From positions 1 through 28,513 of the forward strand of contig WOZJ01000050.1 in the NCBI GenBank assembly GCA_011620345.1: a stretch of DNA of 28,513 nt, read 5' to 3'. This document shows positions 14,700 to 22,774 of this stretch, one piece after another; position 1 is the stretch's first letter, and every line of letters starts with the position of its first letter. The translations under genes were made by a program, and so were the position numbers. The notes under the pieces were generated by a model that did no database searches, was not told the DNA's origin, and saw nothing but the letters and a program-made list of their open reading frames with translations. This stretch comes from Nitrospirota bacterium. GTDB taxonomy: Bacteria; UBA2233.

Positions 14700-15806
14700 A
14701 TGATCCCCGTAGAGAATCTCGATCAAAGAAGGTACCGCTTAGCGTACCAGGGGGATGCCAAGCAAGGGAATTCGCGTGCCCTGCCTCCTGGTGCCCTGGA
14801 AAAGCTCGAGAAGACGCTTGTCGGCAAAAGCGCCGCTATGAGGGAATTAAAGGCAAACATCCTTAAGCTTTGCCGCCACGATACGACAGTCCTAATTCAA
14901 GGAGAGAGCGGAACGGGCAAGGAGCTTGTCGCTAACATGCTCCATGCGCTGTCCCCCAGGTTTCAAAAGAAGTTTGTCGCGATCAACTGTGCGGCCATGC
15001 CCGAGCAGCTCCTTGAAGCCTTGCTGTTTGGCTACGAGAGAGGGTCGTTTACGGGCGCTGACCGCCAGACAAAAGGCTACCTGGACAATGCCAGCGGGGG
15101 GACGTTGTTCCTCGATGAAATCTCCGAGACCTCCGCCTCGCTTCAGGCAAAGCTCTTGAGAGTGTTGCAGGAGAGGGCCTTCTACAGGTTAGGCGGGCAC
15201 GAGTTAATTCCTGCGGACGTCAGAATCCTTTCTGCCACCAACATGGACCTCCGGGCGTTGGTCGACAAGGGGGAGTTTCGTTGCGATCTCTTCTACCGGC
15301 TCAATGTCGTCAAGGTTGCAACCCCACCCTTGAGGGTACGAAAAGAGGATATTCCCGAGTTGGCCTTGCACTTCTTGCAGGATGTTAGGGAGAACTTGAA
15401 CGGCGAGATTCCGGCGGTAGGTTTCTCGGATTCTGCCATGGCAATGCTGATGAACTACGTTTGGCCGGGCAATGCCAGGGAGCTTCGCAACGCCATCGAG
15501 CACGCCGCGATCTTCGCTCAGTCTGCCCTGATCGAGCCAGGGGATTTCCCCAGGCTGAATGAGGACGACAGGGCCACAATGAAAACACGAGGTTTTTCTT
15601 CAGAAAGGTCGGGTGTCTCTGTTGAGGGCTTAACCGCGGTCGATTTGCGCGAAGCACGCAGACGATTCGAGGAAGACTATTTCCTGGAGCTTTACCGCAA
15701 GACCGGTCACGACCTGAAGGAGGTTGCTAGGCGGGCCGGCGTGGACTTGGCGACCGTCTACCGGAAGTTTGGCTACCTGAGAAAAGCGGATCCCGCTAAC
15801 GAATAA
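14700..15806 (+). CDS. Sigma-54-dependent transcriptional activator (AAA+ plus Fis-type HTH, no sensory domain)
   Basis: Bacterial enhancer-binding protein that remodels RNA polymerase-sigma-54, 368 aa. After about 38 poorly defined residues comes the AAA+ domain: Walker A GESGTGKE (68-75), the sigma-54 contact loop GSFTGA (115-120), Walker B GGTLFLDE (133-140), an arginine-finger region FYRLNV, and the sensor II segment WPGNARELRN. A Fis-like helix-turn-helix (DLKEVARRAGVDLATVYRKF, about 338-357) ends the protein. There is no receiver, GAF or PAS domain, as in PspF, so a partner protein, its own expression or ligand binding to the core may set activity. The usual GAFTGA is GSFTGA. AGAGG lies before the ATG. 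It precedes an acyl-CoA ligase gene and is the obvious candidate to act at the two sigma-54 promoters near 25 kb. Confidence 0.93.
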   Translation: MIPVENLDQRRYRLAYQGDAKQGNSRALPPGALEKLEKTLVGKSAAMRELKANILKLCRHDTTVLIQGESGTGKELVANMLHALSPRFQKKFVAINCAAMPEQLLEALLFGYERGSFTGADRQTKGYLDNASGGTLFLDEISETSASLQAKLLRVLQERAFYRLGGHELIPADVRILSATNMDLRALVDKGEFRCDLFYRLNVVKVATPPLRVRKEDIPELALHFLQDVRENLNGEIPAVGFSDSAMAMLMNYVWPGNARELRNAIEHAAIFAQSALIEPGDFPRLNEDDRATMKTRGFSSERSGVSVEGLTAVDLREARRRFEEDYFLELYRKTGHDLKEVARRAGVDLATVYRKFGYLRKADPANE

Positions 15807-15891
15807 CCGGGAGAGGCAAGTCCTTATGGACTCCAGGTATCAGTGCACAGGGATACGTCCCGAGAGGTCGTTGCAGCGCCATAATGGGAGC

Positions 15892-17442
15892 ATGCGTATC
15901 CTATTAGGAGCCATTGAGCTCCATGCCAAGAACAACCCAAACAAGGTGATGCTGGCCACAGAAGGGACCCGTGTAACATACAAAGAATGTTTTGAAAAAA
16001 TAGGCAGGCTTTCTGCCGCGCTCGAAGGTATTGGTCTTAAGATGGGTGAGAGGCTTGCCTTGGTCCTTCAGAACCAACGCGAGTTTATCGAAAGCTATCT
16101 CGCCTGCATGTTTATGGGCGTGATTCCCGTAGTTATCGGCGAAAGGACATTGGGCGAGGATATTGCAGGCATCCTTGCCAGCACGAAGCCAAAAGCCCTT
16201 ATTGTCGGCCGGTCGCGGTGCTCCTTTGTCAAAGACGCGTGCAGACGGGCGGGCCTGAAAGAAGGTGCGTATTGCGGCGTTGTAACCGGCGATCAGCAAG
16301 TAGACGGCTTCGTGGCCTACGAAAGGCTCTTATCCCGTTATGCCCCCTGCAAGGATCCCCTTACGCAGGGGGGTGCCGTTCCTCTCTTCTATACGGCCGG
16401 CACGACGGGGACACCAAAGGGGGTTTACAGGACGAGCTGGAACGAGGGACTGGTTTCATTTATTCTGTCTTCACTCGTTGAGTTTGGTTTTCATTCCCAG
16501 GAGCGCCATTTGGTACTCTGTCCGCTCTACCACAGCGCGCCGTTCTTCTTTTCCATGCTTACTCTGGCGATCGGCGGGACGCTCACGCTCTTGCCCCGCT
16601 TCGAGCCTGCTTTATTCCTAGAGCTCCTTAGAAAAGAGCGCATTACCAGCGCCTACGTACACCCGAACATGCTTACCGGGCTTCTTTCCCTCCCTGAAAA
16701 GCTAAAGCGCGCCTACAAAGACCTTCCCGACCTTCGTATTATCATCTGTGCTGGCGCCCCGCTCTTCCCGGAGACCAAAGAAGGCGTCATCAACTGGCTG
16801 GGCGATAAGCTCTCAGAGTTCTACGGCTCGACGGAGGCCGGGATCAACCTCTACATGCCCCCAGGCGAGATGCGCCGACACATCACGGCCTGCGGCAGGC
16901 CCTTCCCCGGCAACGAGCTCAAGATTATAGACGAGAACGGCAACGAGTGTCCCCCCGGCGTGCCAGGCAGCCTGTTCATCAGGAACCCATGGATGGCTGA
17001 TGCCTACTACAAGGACGAAGAGTCCACAAGGAAGGCCTTCAAGGATGGGTTCGCCCAGTTTGGAGACTTGATGGTCAAGGACCAAGAAGGCTACTACGCG
17101 TTCATCGAGCACGAATCCAATGTCGTTTCTTTGTCCAAGGGAGACGTGTATCCGTACGAAATCGAGCGGGCTCTTCGCCTTCATCCGGGAGTCCTGGATG
17201 CGGCCGTTTTTGGGGTTCCGGGTTTAAAGCAAACGCAGCGGGTGGTGGCCTTCGTTGTCCTAAAGCCTGGCGTAGCGGTGAGCGAAGGGGATCTGTTGGC
17301 TTTCCTGGGTGAGCGGCTTGAGGGCTTTAAAGTCCCGCAAGAGGTCGTCTTTGTGCAAGAGGTCCCAAGAAACCCTGAAGGGAAGGCTCTCAAAAACAAA
17401 ATGCGGCAGTCATGGCTTGAGATGTGTACTGGACTTACATAG
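15892..17442 (+). CDS. AMP-dependent acyl-CoA synthetase/ligase, copy A (atypical C-terminal domain)
   Basis: Adenylate-forming enzyme expected to activate a carboxylic acid to its acyl-CoA, 516 aa from ATG 15892; this start aligns with the N-terminus of copy B, and an upstream ATG at 15826 would add 22 residues. P-loop YTAGTTGTPKG (167-177) and A5 motif YGSTEAG are present, as is the A10 lysine K498 in NPEGKALK. The A8 hinge, normally DRKSD followed by GG, reads EHESN and SLSKGD (about 406-416), so the conserved Asp and Arg are lost. Bases 16713-16967 are identical to copy B on the other strand while flanks have diverged. Follows the sigma-54 activator by 85 bp. Substrate unknown. Confidence 0.9.
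   Translation: MRILLGAIELHAKNNPNKVMLATEGTRVTYKECFEKIGRLSAALEGIGLKMGERLALVLQNQREFIESYLACMFMGVIPVVIGERTLGEDIAGILASTKPKALIVGRSRCSFVKDACRRAGLKEGAYCGVVTGDQQVDGFVAYERLLSRYAPCKDPLTQGGAVPLFYTAGTTGTPKGVYRTSWNEGLVSFILSSLVEFGFHSQERHLVLCPLYHSAPFFFSMLTLAIGGTLTLLPRFEPALFLELLRKERITSAYVHPNMLTGLLSLPEKLKRAYKDLPDLRIIICAGAPLFPETKEGVINWLGDKLSEFYGSTEAGINLYMPPGEMRRHITACGRPFPGNELKIIDENGNECPPGVPGSLFIRNPWMADAYYKDEESTRKAFKDGFAQFGDLMVKDQEGYYAFIEHESNVVSLSKGDVYPYEIERALRLHPGVLDAAVFGVPGLKQTQRVVAFVVLKPGVAVSEGDLLAFLGERLEGFKVPQEVVFVQEVPRNPEGKALKNKMRQSWLEMCTGLT
16713..16967 (+). repeat. 255-bp perfect inverted repeat, left copy
   Basis: Base-for-base identical, in reverse complement, to 19431-19685. It runs from CTACAAAGACC to GTGCCAGG inside copy A of the ligase and covers residues about 275-358 with the A5 motif. 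Identity stops abruptly at both ends although the proteins stay similar outside. Confidence 0.97.
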
Positions 17443-17506
17443 CCTGCTTTGTGCCGCCCAAGCGCAAACCCGTTAGCCTTGAGTGGGAATGGCTTGGGCT
17501 AGGAGC

Positions 17507-17926
17507 ATGAATGCCCTCGGAATATGGCGAATGCTGCCTGTAGCGTTCGTTTATGCTGGCCTGGTCGCCCTAGCGGAGCTGACCTTTGGAAACCCGGCCT
17601 TTCCAGCGGCCCTGTGGAGCTTTACGGGGCTTCCCGCTTATTCGTGGAGTGTCCCGGTTCACGCGGCCGGGTTTGTGGTCCTTTTCCTAGCAAACAGGCT
17701 TTTCTTCCGTAAGCCTTTGTATGTGCCCGCTTTGGCAAGCCTTGGCTTCTTTTTTGTTGCCGAGCTGGCCAACCTCGGCGTTTTCCGATATTTTGAGTAT
17801 ACCCAACTCGCACCCTTCGGCCCTTACGCGGCATTCCTTGCCGTTATTCTTCTCTATGCTTTTCTTTGCGCGTTTTGCAGCTTCCTGTTAAGGAAAGTCA
17901 TGGTTGCCATCCCGGTCCGGCGGTAA
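17507..17926 (+). CDS. Small integral membrane protein, unknown function
   Basis: About 139 aa with four hydrophobic segments (roughly residues 8-26, 45-65, 70-92 and 102-127), predicted inner-membrane. I do not recognise a family. ATG 17507 is preceded too closely by AGGAG, so ATG 17489 or GTG 17483 may be used instead. It lies 64 bp after the ligase copy A on the same strand and is probably the last gene of the activator-ligase operon. It resembles lycopene-cyclase-like or carotenoid-associated small membrane proteins only in general topology, which is not evidence of function. Confidence 0.65.
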   Translation: MNALGIWRMLPVAFVYAGLVALAELTFGNPAFPAALWSFTGLPAYSWSVPVHAAGFVVLFLANRLFFRKPLYVPALASLGFFFVAELANLGVFRYFEYTQLAPFGPYAAFLAVILLYAFLCAFCSFLLRKVMVAIPVRR

Positions 17927-17954
17927 TGCCATAACCTTTCAGTCCCCATAGGGA

Positions 17955-18010
17955 GGGACAAGAATGTCCCGCCTATCGGTTGGCATAAGGCTAGCGCTAG
18001 CCCGGGTTTT
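17955..18010. terminator. Candidate terminator between convergent operons
   Basis: Two hairpins lie in the 82-bp gap: GGGACA-AGAA-TGTCCC (17955-17970) and the palindrome GGCTAGCGCTAGCC (17989-18002), the second followed by CGGGTTTT on the plus strand. The T-run touches the stop codon of the convergent TPR gene. Likely a terminator for the plus-strand operon. Confidence 0.5.
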
Positions 18011-18968
18011 AACGCTTTGCCGAGGCCGTGGCTTGTTGGACGGCTCCGAGGATCTCCTCGCATTGCGGCTTATAGAAGGCCTCGTAGTCAAAGAGATAGT
18101 AGGGGTTTTTCCAGTCAAGAACCTTCCTGCAGTAGACCTGCGCCTTTTGGTTGTCGTGCTCGAGCTTGTAGTACAGCCTTGCGAGCTCACAGTAGGGCAG
18201 TGGGTCATTCGGAATTCTCCTGTGTGCCTCCAAAAGCAGCTCTTCGGCCTTTTGCTTGTCTCCGCCCAGGACTCCAGGGAAGTGCCAAAGCAGGCTTGCC
18301 CTTATGACCGTGACGAGGTAGGCATAATCGTAGCCTTCTTCAGCAGGGGGCTTGACTCTCTTGAAATGCGTTAGCACAAAGTCGATGTCTTTCTCGATCA
18401 CCCTCAGGCGTGGAAGGATTTTGCCGACCGAGAAGACGTTCCGTAGCATGCTTTTCCCCCCATAATTGGCATCCAAGATCCGCGCGAGGGACGCCGCCCG
18501 GCCAAAGTGGCAGGTAACGCTGTTAGGGTCTTTTTTGAGCCCCCTTTCGGCGCACTCTGCGGCCGTTGTGTAGCTTTTGACAGCCTTAGCCTTATCGTGC
18601 TCCCGAACGAAGGCGAACTCTCCCTCTTTGAAGTAGGTAAACCCTATGAGGTAATCGATGTCGGCATCGTTTGGGTCGAGCTTCTGTGCTTCAAGAAAAA
18701 GAGTTCTTGCCTTTTTAAGGGCCGATCGGTCCTTGTGCATTTCCATGGAGGCTATCCAGCCCCTATGTTTGAGCCCCTCGGCCGAAGAGGCGTTGGCGTA
18801 CGGCTGGAAGGCCATCAGGCACATCAAAGCCGTGAAGCCGTAGCAAAGGCACAAGCGGATCACGCAACCCCTCGTTATCTTATGTTGCCCATTCTTTTTG
18901 ACACCCAAACGGCTTTCATTCTTGGCTAAAGAATGTTGGCTGTGCTTGAAACTTTCAGTACTGGTCAT
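18009..18968 (-). CDS. Exported TPR-repeat protein, TRAP-associated
   Basis: Protein of 320 aa with an N-terminal hydrophobic export segment (about residues 35-58, FTALMCLMAFQPYANASS, plausible cleavage after ANA) behind an unusually long polar leader. The rest is alpha-helical with TPR-like repeats such as ALFLEAQKLDPNDADIDYLIG-type and PLPYCELARLYYKLEHDNQKAQVYCRK-type segments (shown here as A-x-LDPND and NDPLPYCELARLYY). ATG 18968 is chosen because it overlaps the stop of the upstream ligase (ATGA) with AAGGAG at good spacing; the two are translationally coupled. Being last in a TRAP-TatT operon, it may be a second periplasmic TPR partner. Confidence 0.8.
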   Translation of the reverse strand: MTSTESFKHSQHSLAKNESRLGVKKNGQHKITRGCVIRLCLCYGFTALMCLMAFQPYANASSAEGLKHRGWIASMEMHKDRSALKKARTLFLEAQKLDPNDADIDYLIGFTYFKEGEFAFVREHDKAKAVKSYTTAAECAERGLKKDPNSVTCHFGRAASLARILDANYGGKSMLRNVFSVGKILPRLRVIEKDIDFVLTHFKRVKPPAEEGYDYAYLVTVIRASLLWHFPGVLGGDKQKAEELLLEAHRRIPNDPLPYCELARLYYKLEHDNQKAQVYCRKVLDWKNPYYLFDYEAFYKPQCEEILGAVQQATASAKR

Positions 18969-20503
18969 GCGTGCTCCTTGATCCATGCCTCCTTGAGTTG
19001 CGTTTTGAGCGTTTTACCCTGCGGGTTGCGCGGAATTTCATTGACGACCGCGACCTCTTTGGGAACCTTGTAATCGGCAAGCCGTTCTTTCAAAAAGCCC
19101 ACCAATTCTTCCTTGGTAAGAGTCTGCCCAGCTTGCGGGACTACGACGGCGGCCACTCGCTCCCCCCAGTAAGCATCCGGCACACCGATTACGGCCGCAT
19201 CGTAGACCTTTGGGTGAAGCATTATCACCTGCTCGATTTCGACGGGGTACACGTTGACGCCGCCCGAAATCACCATGTCAGACTTGCGGTCCACGATGGT
19301 GTAGTAGCCTTCCTCGTCTTTGATGGCCACGTCGCCCACCGAGATGAATCCATCGCGGAACACCTTCTTTGTTCCTTCCTCGTCCTTGTAGTAGGCATCG
19401 ATCATCCAGGGGTTCTTCATAAAAAGCTCTCCTGGCACGCCGGGGGGACACTCGTTGCCGTTCTCGTCTATAATCTTGAGCTCGTTGCCGGGGAAGGGCC
19501 TGCCGCAGGCCGTGATGTGTCGGCGCATCTCGCCTGGGGGCATGTAGAGGTTGATCCCGGCCTCCGTCGAGCCGTAGAACTCTGAGAGCTTATCGCCCAG
19601 CCAGTTGATGACGCCTTCTTTGGTCTCCGGGAAGAGCGGGGCGCCAGCACAGATGATAATACGAAGGTCGGGAAGGTCTTTGTAGTCCTGCTTGATGCCC
19701 TCAGGAAGGGCCAGCAGGCCGTTCAGCACCGTGGGGACGACGAACGTGCTCGTGGTGCGCTGTTCTTTTAAGAGCTTTAGCATCCCTTCGGGTTCGAAGT
19801 GGCGCATCAAAACAAGCGTTCCGCCTACGGCGAGCGTGAGCGTGGCAAACAAAAAAGGCGCGCTGTGGTACAAGGGGCATACGGCCAAATGGCGCTCGTC
19901 GGAGGTATAGCCATACTCTGAGATGGCGTTCATCACCAAAAAAACGTTGCCTTCAGACATTTTCTCCCTGAAGGCGCCCTTTGGCCTGCCTGTCGTGCCC
20001 GAGGTGTAGATCATCGGGGCCGAGCCCTCTTCGGCCAGCGTGTCCAAAGACGGCGGGTTGGAGGCGATGAAATCCTCGTAGGCGACAAAGTCCTTGGAAC
20101 GCTCCTTGCCCGTTACGATCATCCCGCCATCCAAGAAGTGGTAGGCCTTCCCCTGGACTTCCTCGACGCGCTCCATAAGCGTCCTGTCGACGACGACCGC
20201 CTTGGGCGCGGCGTTCGTAAGGATGTGGACGAGCTCATCGCCCCTTAGCTTGTAGCCCACGAACACGGGCGTTACCCCCATGAGCATGCAGGCCAAGTAC
20301 GTCTCGACGTACTCCGGCTGGTTGTACATCATGAGCGCAAGCCTGTCGCCTTGCTTGAGCCCGAGCCCATTGAAGCCGTTGATAAGGCTCCCGATGCGGT
20401 CAAACCCTTCCTTATAGGTGATACTCCTGCCATCCCCTACGAGCATTTCTTTTGTAGGGCTGGTTTTTGCGTACATGAGGAGCATGTCTGTCAAGCCTGG
20501 CAT
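18965..20503 (-). CDS. AMP-dependent acyl-CoA synthetase/ligase, copy B (canonical)
   Basis: Full-length adenylate-forming ligase, 512 aa, predicted to convert a carboxylate, ATP and CoA to acyl-CoA. Motifs are intact: P-loop YTSGTTGRPKG (166-176), YGSTEAG, the A8 hinge DRKSDMVISGG with catalytic Asp and Arg, and the A10 lysine K497 in NPQGKTLK. Overall close to copy A (roughly 45-50 percent by eye outside the identical block). GGGAGG lies 9 bp before the ATG. It is the fifth gene of the TRAP operon, so its substrate is probably what the transporter imports; long-chain, aromatic or alicyclic acids are all possible. Confidence 0.93.
   Translation of the reverse strand: MPGLTDMLLMYAKTSPTKEMLVGDGRSITYKEGFDRIGSLINGFNGLGLKQGDRLALMMYNQPEYVETYLACMLMGVTPVFVGYKLRGDELVHILTNAAPKAVVVDRTLMERVEEVQGKAYHFLDGGMIVTGKERSKDFVAYEDFIASNPPSLDTLAEEGSAPMIYTSGTTGRPKGAFREKMSEGNVFLVMNAISEYGYTSDERHLAVCPLYHSAPFLFATLTLAVGGTLVLMRHFEPEGMLKLLKEQRTTSTFVVPTVLNGLLALPEGIKQDYKDLPDLRIIICAGAPLFPETKEGVINWLGDKLSEFYGSTEAGINLYMPPGEMRRHITACGRPFPGNELKIIDENGNECPPGVPGELFMKNPWMIDAYYKDEEGTKKVFRDGFISVGDVAIKDEEGYYTIVDRKSDMVISGGVNVYPVEIEQVIMLHPKVYDAAVIGVPDAYWGERVAAVVVPQAGQTLTKEELVGFLKERLADYKVPKEVAVVNEIPRNPQGKTLKTQLKEAWIKEHA
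19431..19685 (-). repeat. 255-bp perfect inverted repeat, right copy
   Basis: Exact reverse complement of 16713-16967, within ligase copy B. The two copies are separated by 2,463 bp and sit at equivalent codons of the two genes, including all silent positions. Confidence 0.97.
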
Positions 20504-20542
20504 TGCTAGAAACCTCCCAATTCTTCTTACGAGTCGTTCGAA

Positions 20543-21418
20543 TTAGAAAAACTTATTTTTATTATTCTTGAGCCAAAGCGCCTTTCTCTTCGAAATATCG
20601 TTGGCCAACTGCATTTCTGGCATCACATTGGCAGGGGTTTTGAGGACGAAATCGATGGTCTTGTCGAAGAGCGCTTCATCGTACACCCCTGTAGCGTAAT
20701 ACCGTGCATAGAAAACATGGGCCAGCAAAAATTTGTTTTCTGTTTTTTTGAAGGCAACAGCGAACTCATTCTTAGCCTTTTCTGTGCCACCGCCGAGCAT
20801 GGGACCCGCAATGATGGCGTAGGCCCCCTGAAAAAGGTGGGGGGCATAATTAAAGTAGGTTTCATCGAGAACAATAAGGCGATCAAACGTGTGCGTGGCG
20901 TCCCCGATACCGATCAGGATGTTGGGGTCATCCATTTCGAGCATGACCCTAAGACCTGCATTCAACCCGTACCAGAAGGCCGCAGGGACATCGCCCTTTT
21001 TGAGGTACTGGGCCAAATCGATCATGTGCTTGCCCGTTTCAAGCCCTTTACGGATTTCTCGATTGCGTACCTTAAGCGCCCTAAGGCCGTAATCCCTGCC
21101 GATTTCGTAGATCTCCGCCGCAAAATTCGGGTCTTCCCACTCGAGAATAAGACCCCAGGCCGCATAGGCCTCTGAAGCAATCGCAAGCAGCTTGTCGTTG
21201 TTTGGTGAAAACTCGACGAGTGCCGAGATGAGCAGGGCGTTGCCTGGAAGGCCCTCTTTAGCCACTGATGCGCTTTGAAAGCCCATCAGATTATCCACGG
21301 TGTGCTTGAGCACGGGTTGAAGAGTGTCTACCCCTTTTCGTTCGACAAAAGAGCAGCTCGAAAGAAGCGCGGCAACGGAAACTGCCCAAACGACGCCAAC
21401 AAAACGATGTCTACTCAT
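20543..21418 (-). CDS. TatT-family lipoprotein of a TPR-associated TRAP transporter (TPAT)
   Basis: Lipoprotein of 291 aa. The ATG at 21418 gives a clean signal ending in the lipobox LLSSC (Cys22) with AAGGGA upstream; the longer frame to 21463 would overlap the permease gene. The rest matches the TatT (T component) helical family, known from Treponema pallidum Tp0956, which forms trimers with the TRAP substrate-binding protein and contains a hydrophobic pore. TPAT systems have been proposed to carry hydrophobic ligands. It directly follows the three TRAP genes, which confirms a TPAT system. Confidence 0.88.
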   Translation of the reverse strand: MSRHRFVGVVWAVSVAALLSSCSFVERKGVDTLQPVLKHTVDNLMGFQSASVAKEGLPGNALLISALVEFSPNNDKLLAIASEAYAAWGLILEWEDPNFAAEIYEIGRDYGLRALKVRNREIRKGLETGKHMIDLAQYLKKGDVPAAFWYGLNAGLRVMLEMDDPNILIGIGDATHTFDRLIVLDETYFNYAPHLFQGAYAIIAGPMLGGGTEKAKNEFAVAFKKTENKFLLAHVFYARYYATGVYDEALFDKTIDFVLKTPANVMPEMQLANDISKRKALWLKNNKNKFF

Positions 21419-21447
21419 GTGGCTGTATCCCTTTAGTTCTAAATAGA

Positions 21448-22764
21448 TCAGACTCCAGACCAAGACGATCCTAAGGGAATCAACTCCTTATTCATTCCTA
21501 GGGCCGTCGGGAGCCAAAGGGTAAGGTCCGGCCAATAGGCGATGAGGATAAGCCCAAGGGCTTGGACCAAAAGCCGTGGAACAACGGCTCTAAACAAAAC
21601 CTCAAGCGGCTCCCTGAAGCGGAACGCTCCGATAAAGAGGTTAAAGCCAATCGGGGGTGTCGAATAGCCCAATTCCAGGTTCCAAAGAAAGATGATGCAG
21701 AAATGGACCGGGTCTATCCCGTAGCCTGTCGCTACGGGGAGAAGGAGCGGGACCATTACGAGGATGGCGCTGAAAACGTCCATCAGGCAACCCGTAATCA
21801 AAAGGATAAGATTCAAAAAGAGCAAAAAGACAAGCCTGCTCTTGATAACCCTGAGTAAGAATTCGAGGAAATGCTGGGGGATCTGCTGGTCGATCAGGAA
21901 GTTCGAGAAGGTGAGCGCGGAGACAAGAATGGCGAAGATCGCCCCGACAAGGACTAGGCTTTCCGTCCCCGCCTCAGTGACCTTAGAGATCGTAACCTCC
22001 CTTCGGATAAGAACCTGAGTGATAAAGATGTAGAGGAGACTTATGATGGCCACCTCGGGAACGCTCATCCAGCCGGCGAAAATTGCGACGATGATGAAGA
22101 ATGGGAGCGGGGCCTCCAAGGCCACGGCCTTCAGCGAAGCGATGGCGGGTTTCCATTGAAAGGGGGAAGAGGGAATTCCAGCACGGTAAGCATGGATGAT
22201 GCAGTAGACGATGTATATCGCCGTGAACACAATCCCCGGCAAAAGGCCCGCAACGTAGAGTTCGTCTGTCGCCTGGTAGGAGATGAAGCCGATCACGATG
22301 ATGGGCAGGCTTGGTGGAAAGAGCATGCCTTGCCCGCCGCAAACCGTGCAGGTCCCCAGGGCGAAGTTTTTATCGTAACCCGACTTCATGAGGGCGCTGT
22401 AATAAATTCCCCCGAGCGCCATGACGGCCAGGGCCGAACCCCCAGTGAGGGCGCTGAAGACGGTGTAAGCGATGACAGTGGCAATCGCCAACCCACCTGG
22501 CAGCCAACCAAGCCAGTGATTGGACAAATCGGCCAGCCTCTGGGAAGCCTTTGAGTAACTCAGGATATAACCCATGAATGTGAAGATCGGAAGGGCCAAG
22601 AGGCCAGGGGCCTCCATCACGATCTTGACCTGAGTGATCATCGCCTGGAGAGGGACATGGGCGACCTCGGCGAAATAAAGCGCAGCCAAAAGCCCAAGTA
22701 CGGCCAAAAGGGGAGTCCCGATTAAGGCCGAAAGCAAGATGCCCGAAGCGAGAGCAGTAACCAT
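21448..22764 (-). CDS. TRAP transporter large permease (DctM/TRAP-L)
   Basis: Integral membrane permease of 438 aa with about 12 hydrophobic segments, the normal size for DctM. Typical features are the LLALPIFTFMGYIL segment, SALTGGSALAVMALG near residue 115, GGQGMLFPPSLPIIVIG (about 150) and the second half STPPIGFNLFIG. It carries out sodium-coupled solute transport with the small subunit. AGGAGG lies 6 bp before the ATG. It is 10 bp after the small permease gene. Confidence 0.95.
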   Translation of the reverse strand: MVTALASGILLSALIGTPLLAVLGLLAALYFAEVAHVPLQAMITQVKIVMEAPGLLALPIFTFMGYILSYSKASQRLADLSNHWLGWLPGGLAIATVIAYTVFSALTGGSALAVMALGGIYYSALMKSGYDKNFALGTCTVCGGQGMLFPPSLPIIVIGFISYQATDELYVAGLLPGIVFTAIYIVYCIIHAYRAGIPSSPFQWKPAIASLKAVALEAPLPFFIIVAIFAGWMSVPEVAIISLLYIFITQVLIRREVTISKVTEAGTESLVLVGAIFAILVSALTFSNFLIDQQIPQHFLEFLLRVIKSRLVFLLFLNLILLITGCLMDVFSAILVMVPLLLPVATGYGIDPVHFCIIFLWNLELGYSTPPIGFNLFIGAFRFREPLEVLFRAVVPRLLVQALGLILIAYWPDLTLWLPTALGMNKELIPLGSSWSGV

Positions 22765-22774
22765 GCTAAGCCTC

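Noticed and set aside
16713-19685. 255-bp inverted repeat as ends of an insertion sequence or transposon
   Set aside because: The repeats lie inside homologous codons of two ligase genes and enclose no transposase or recombinase.
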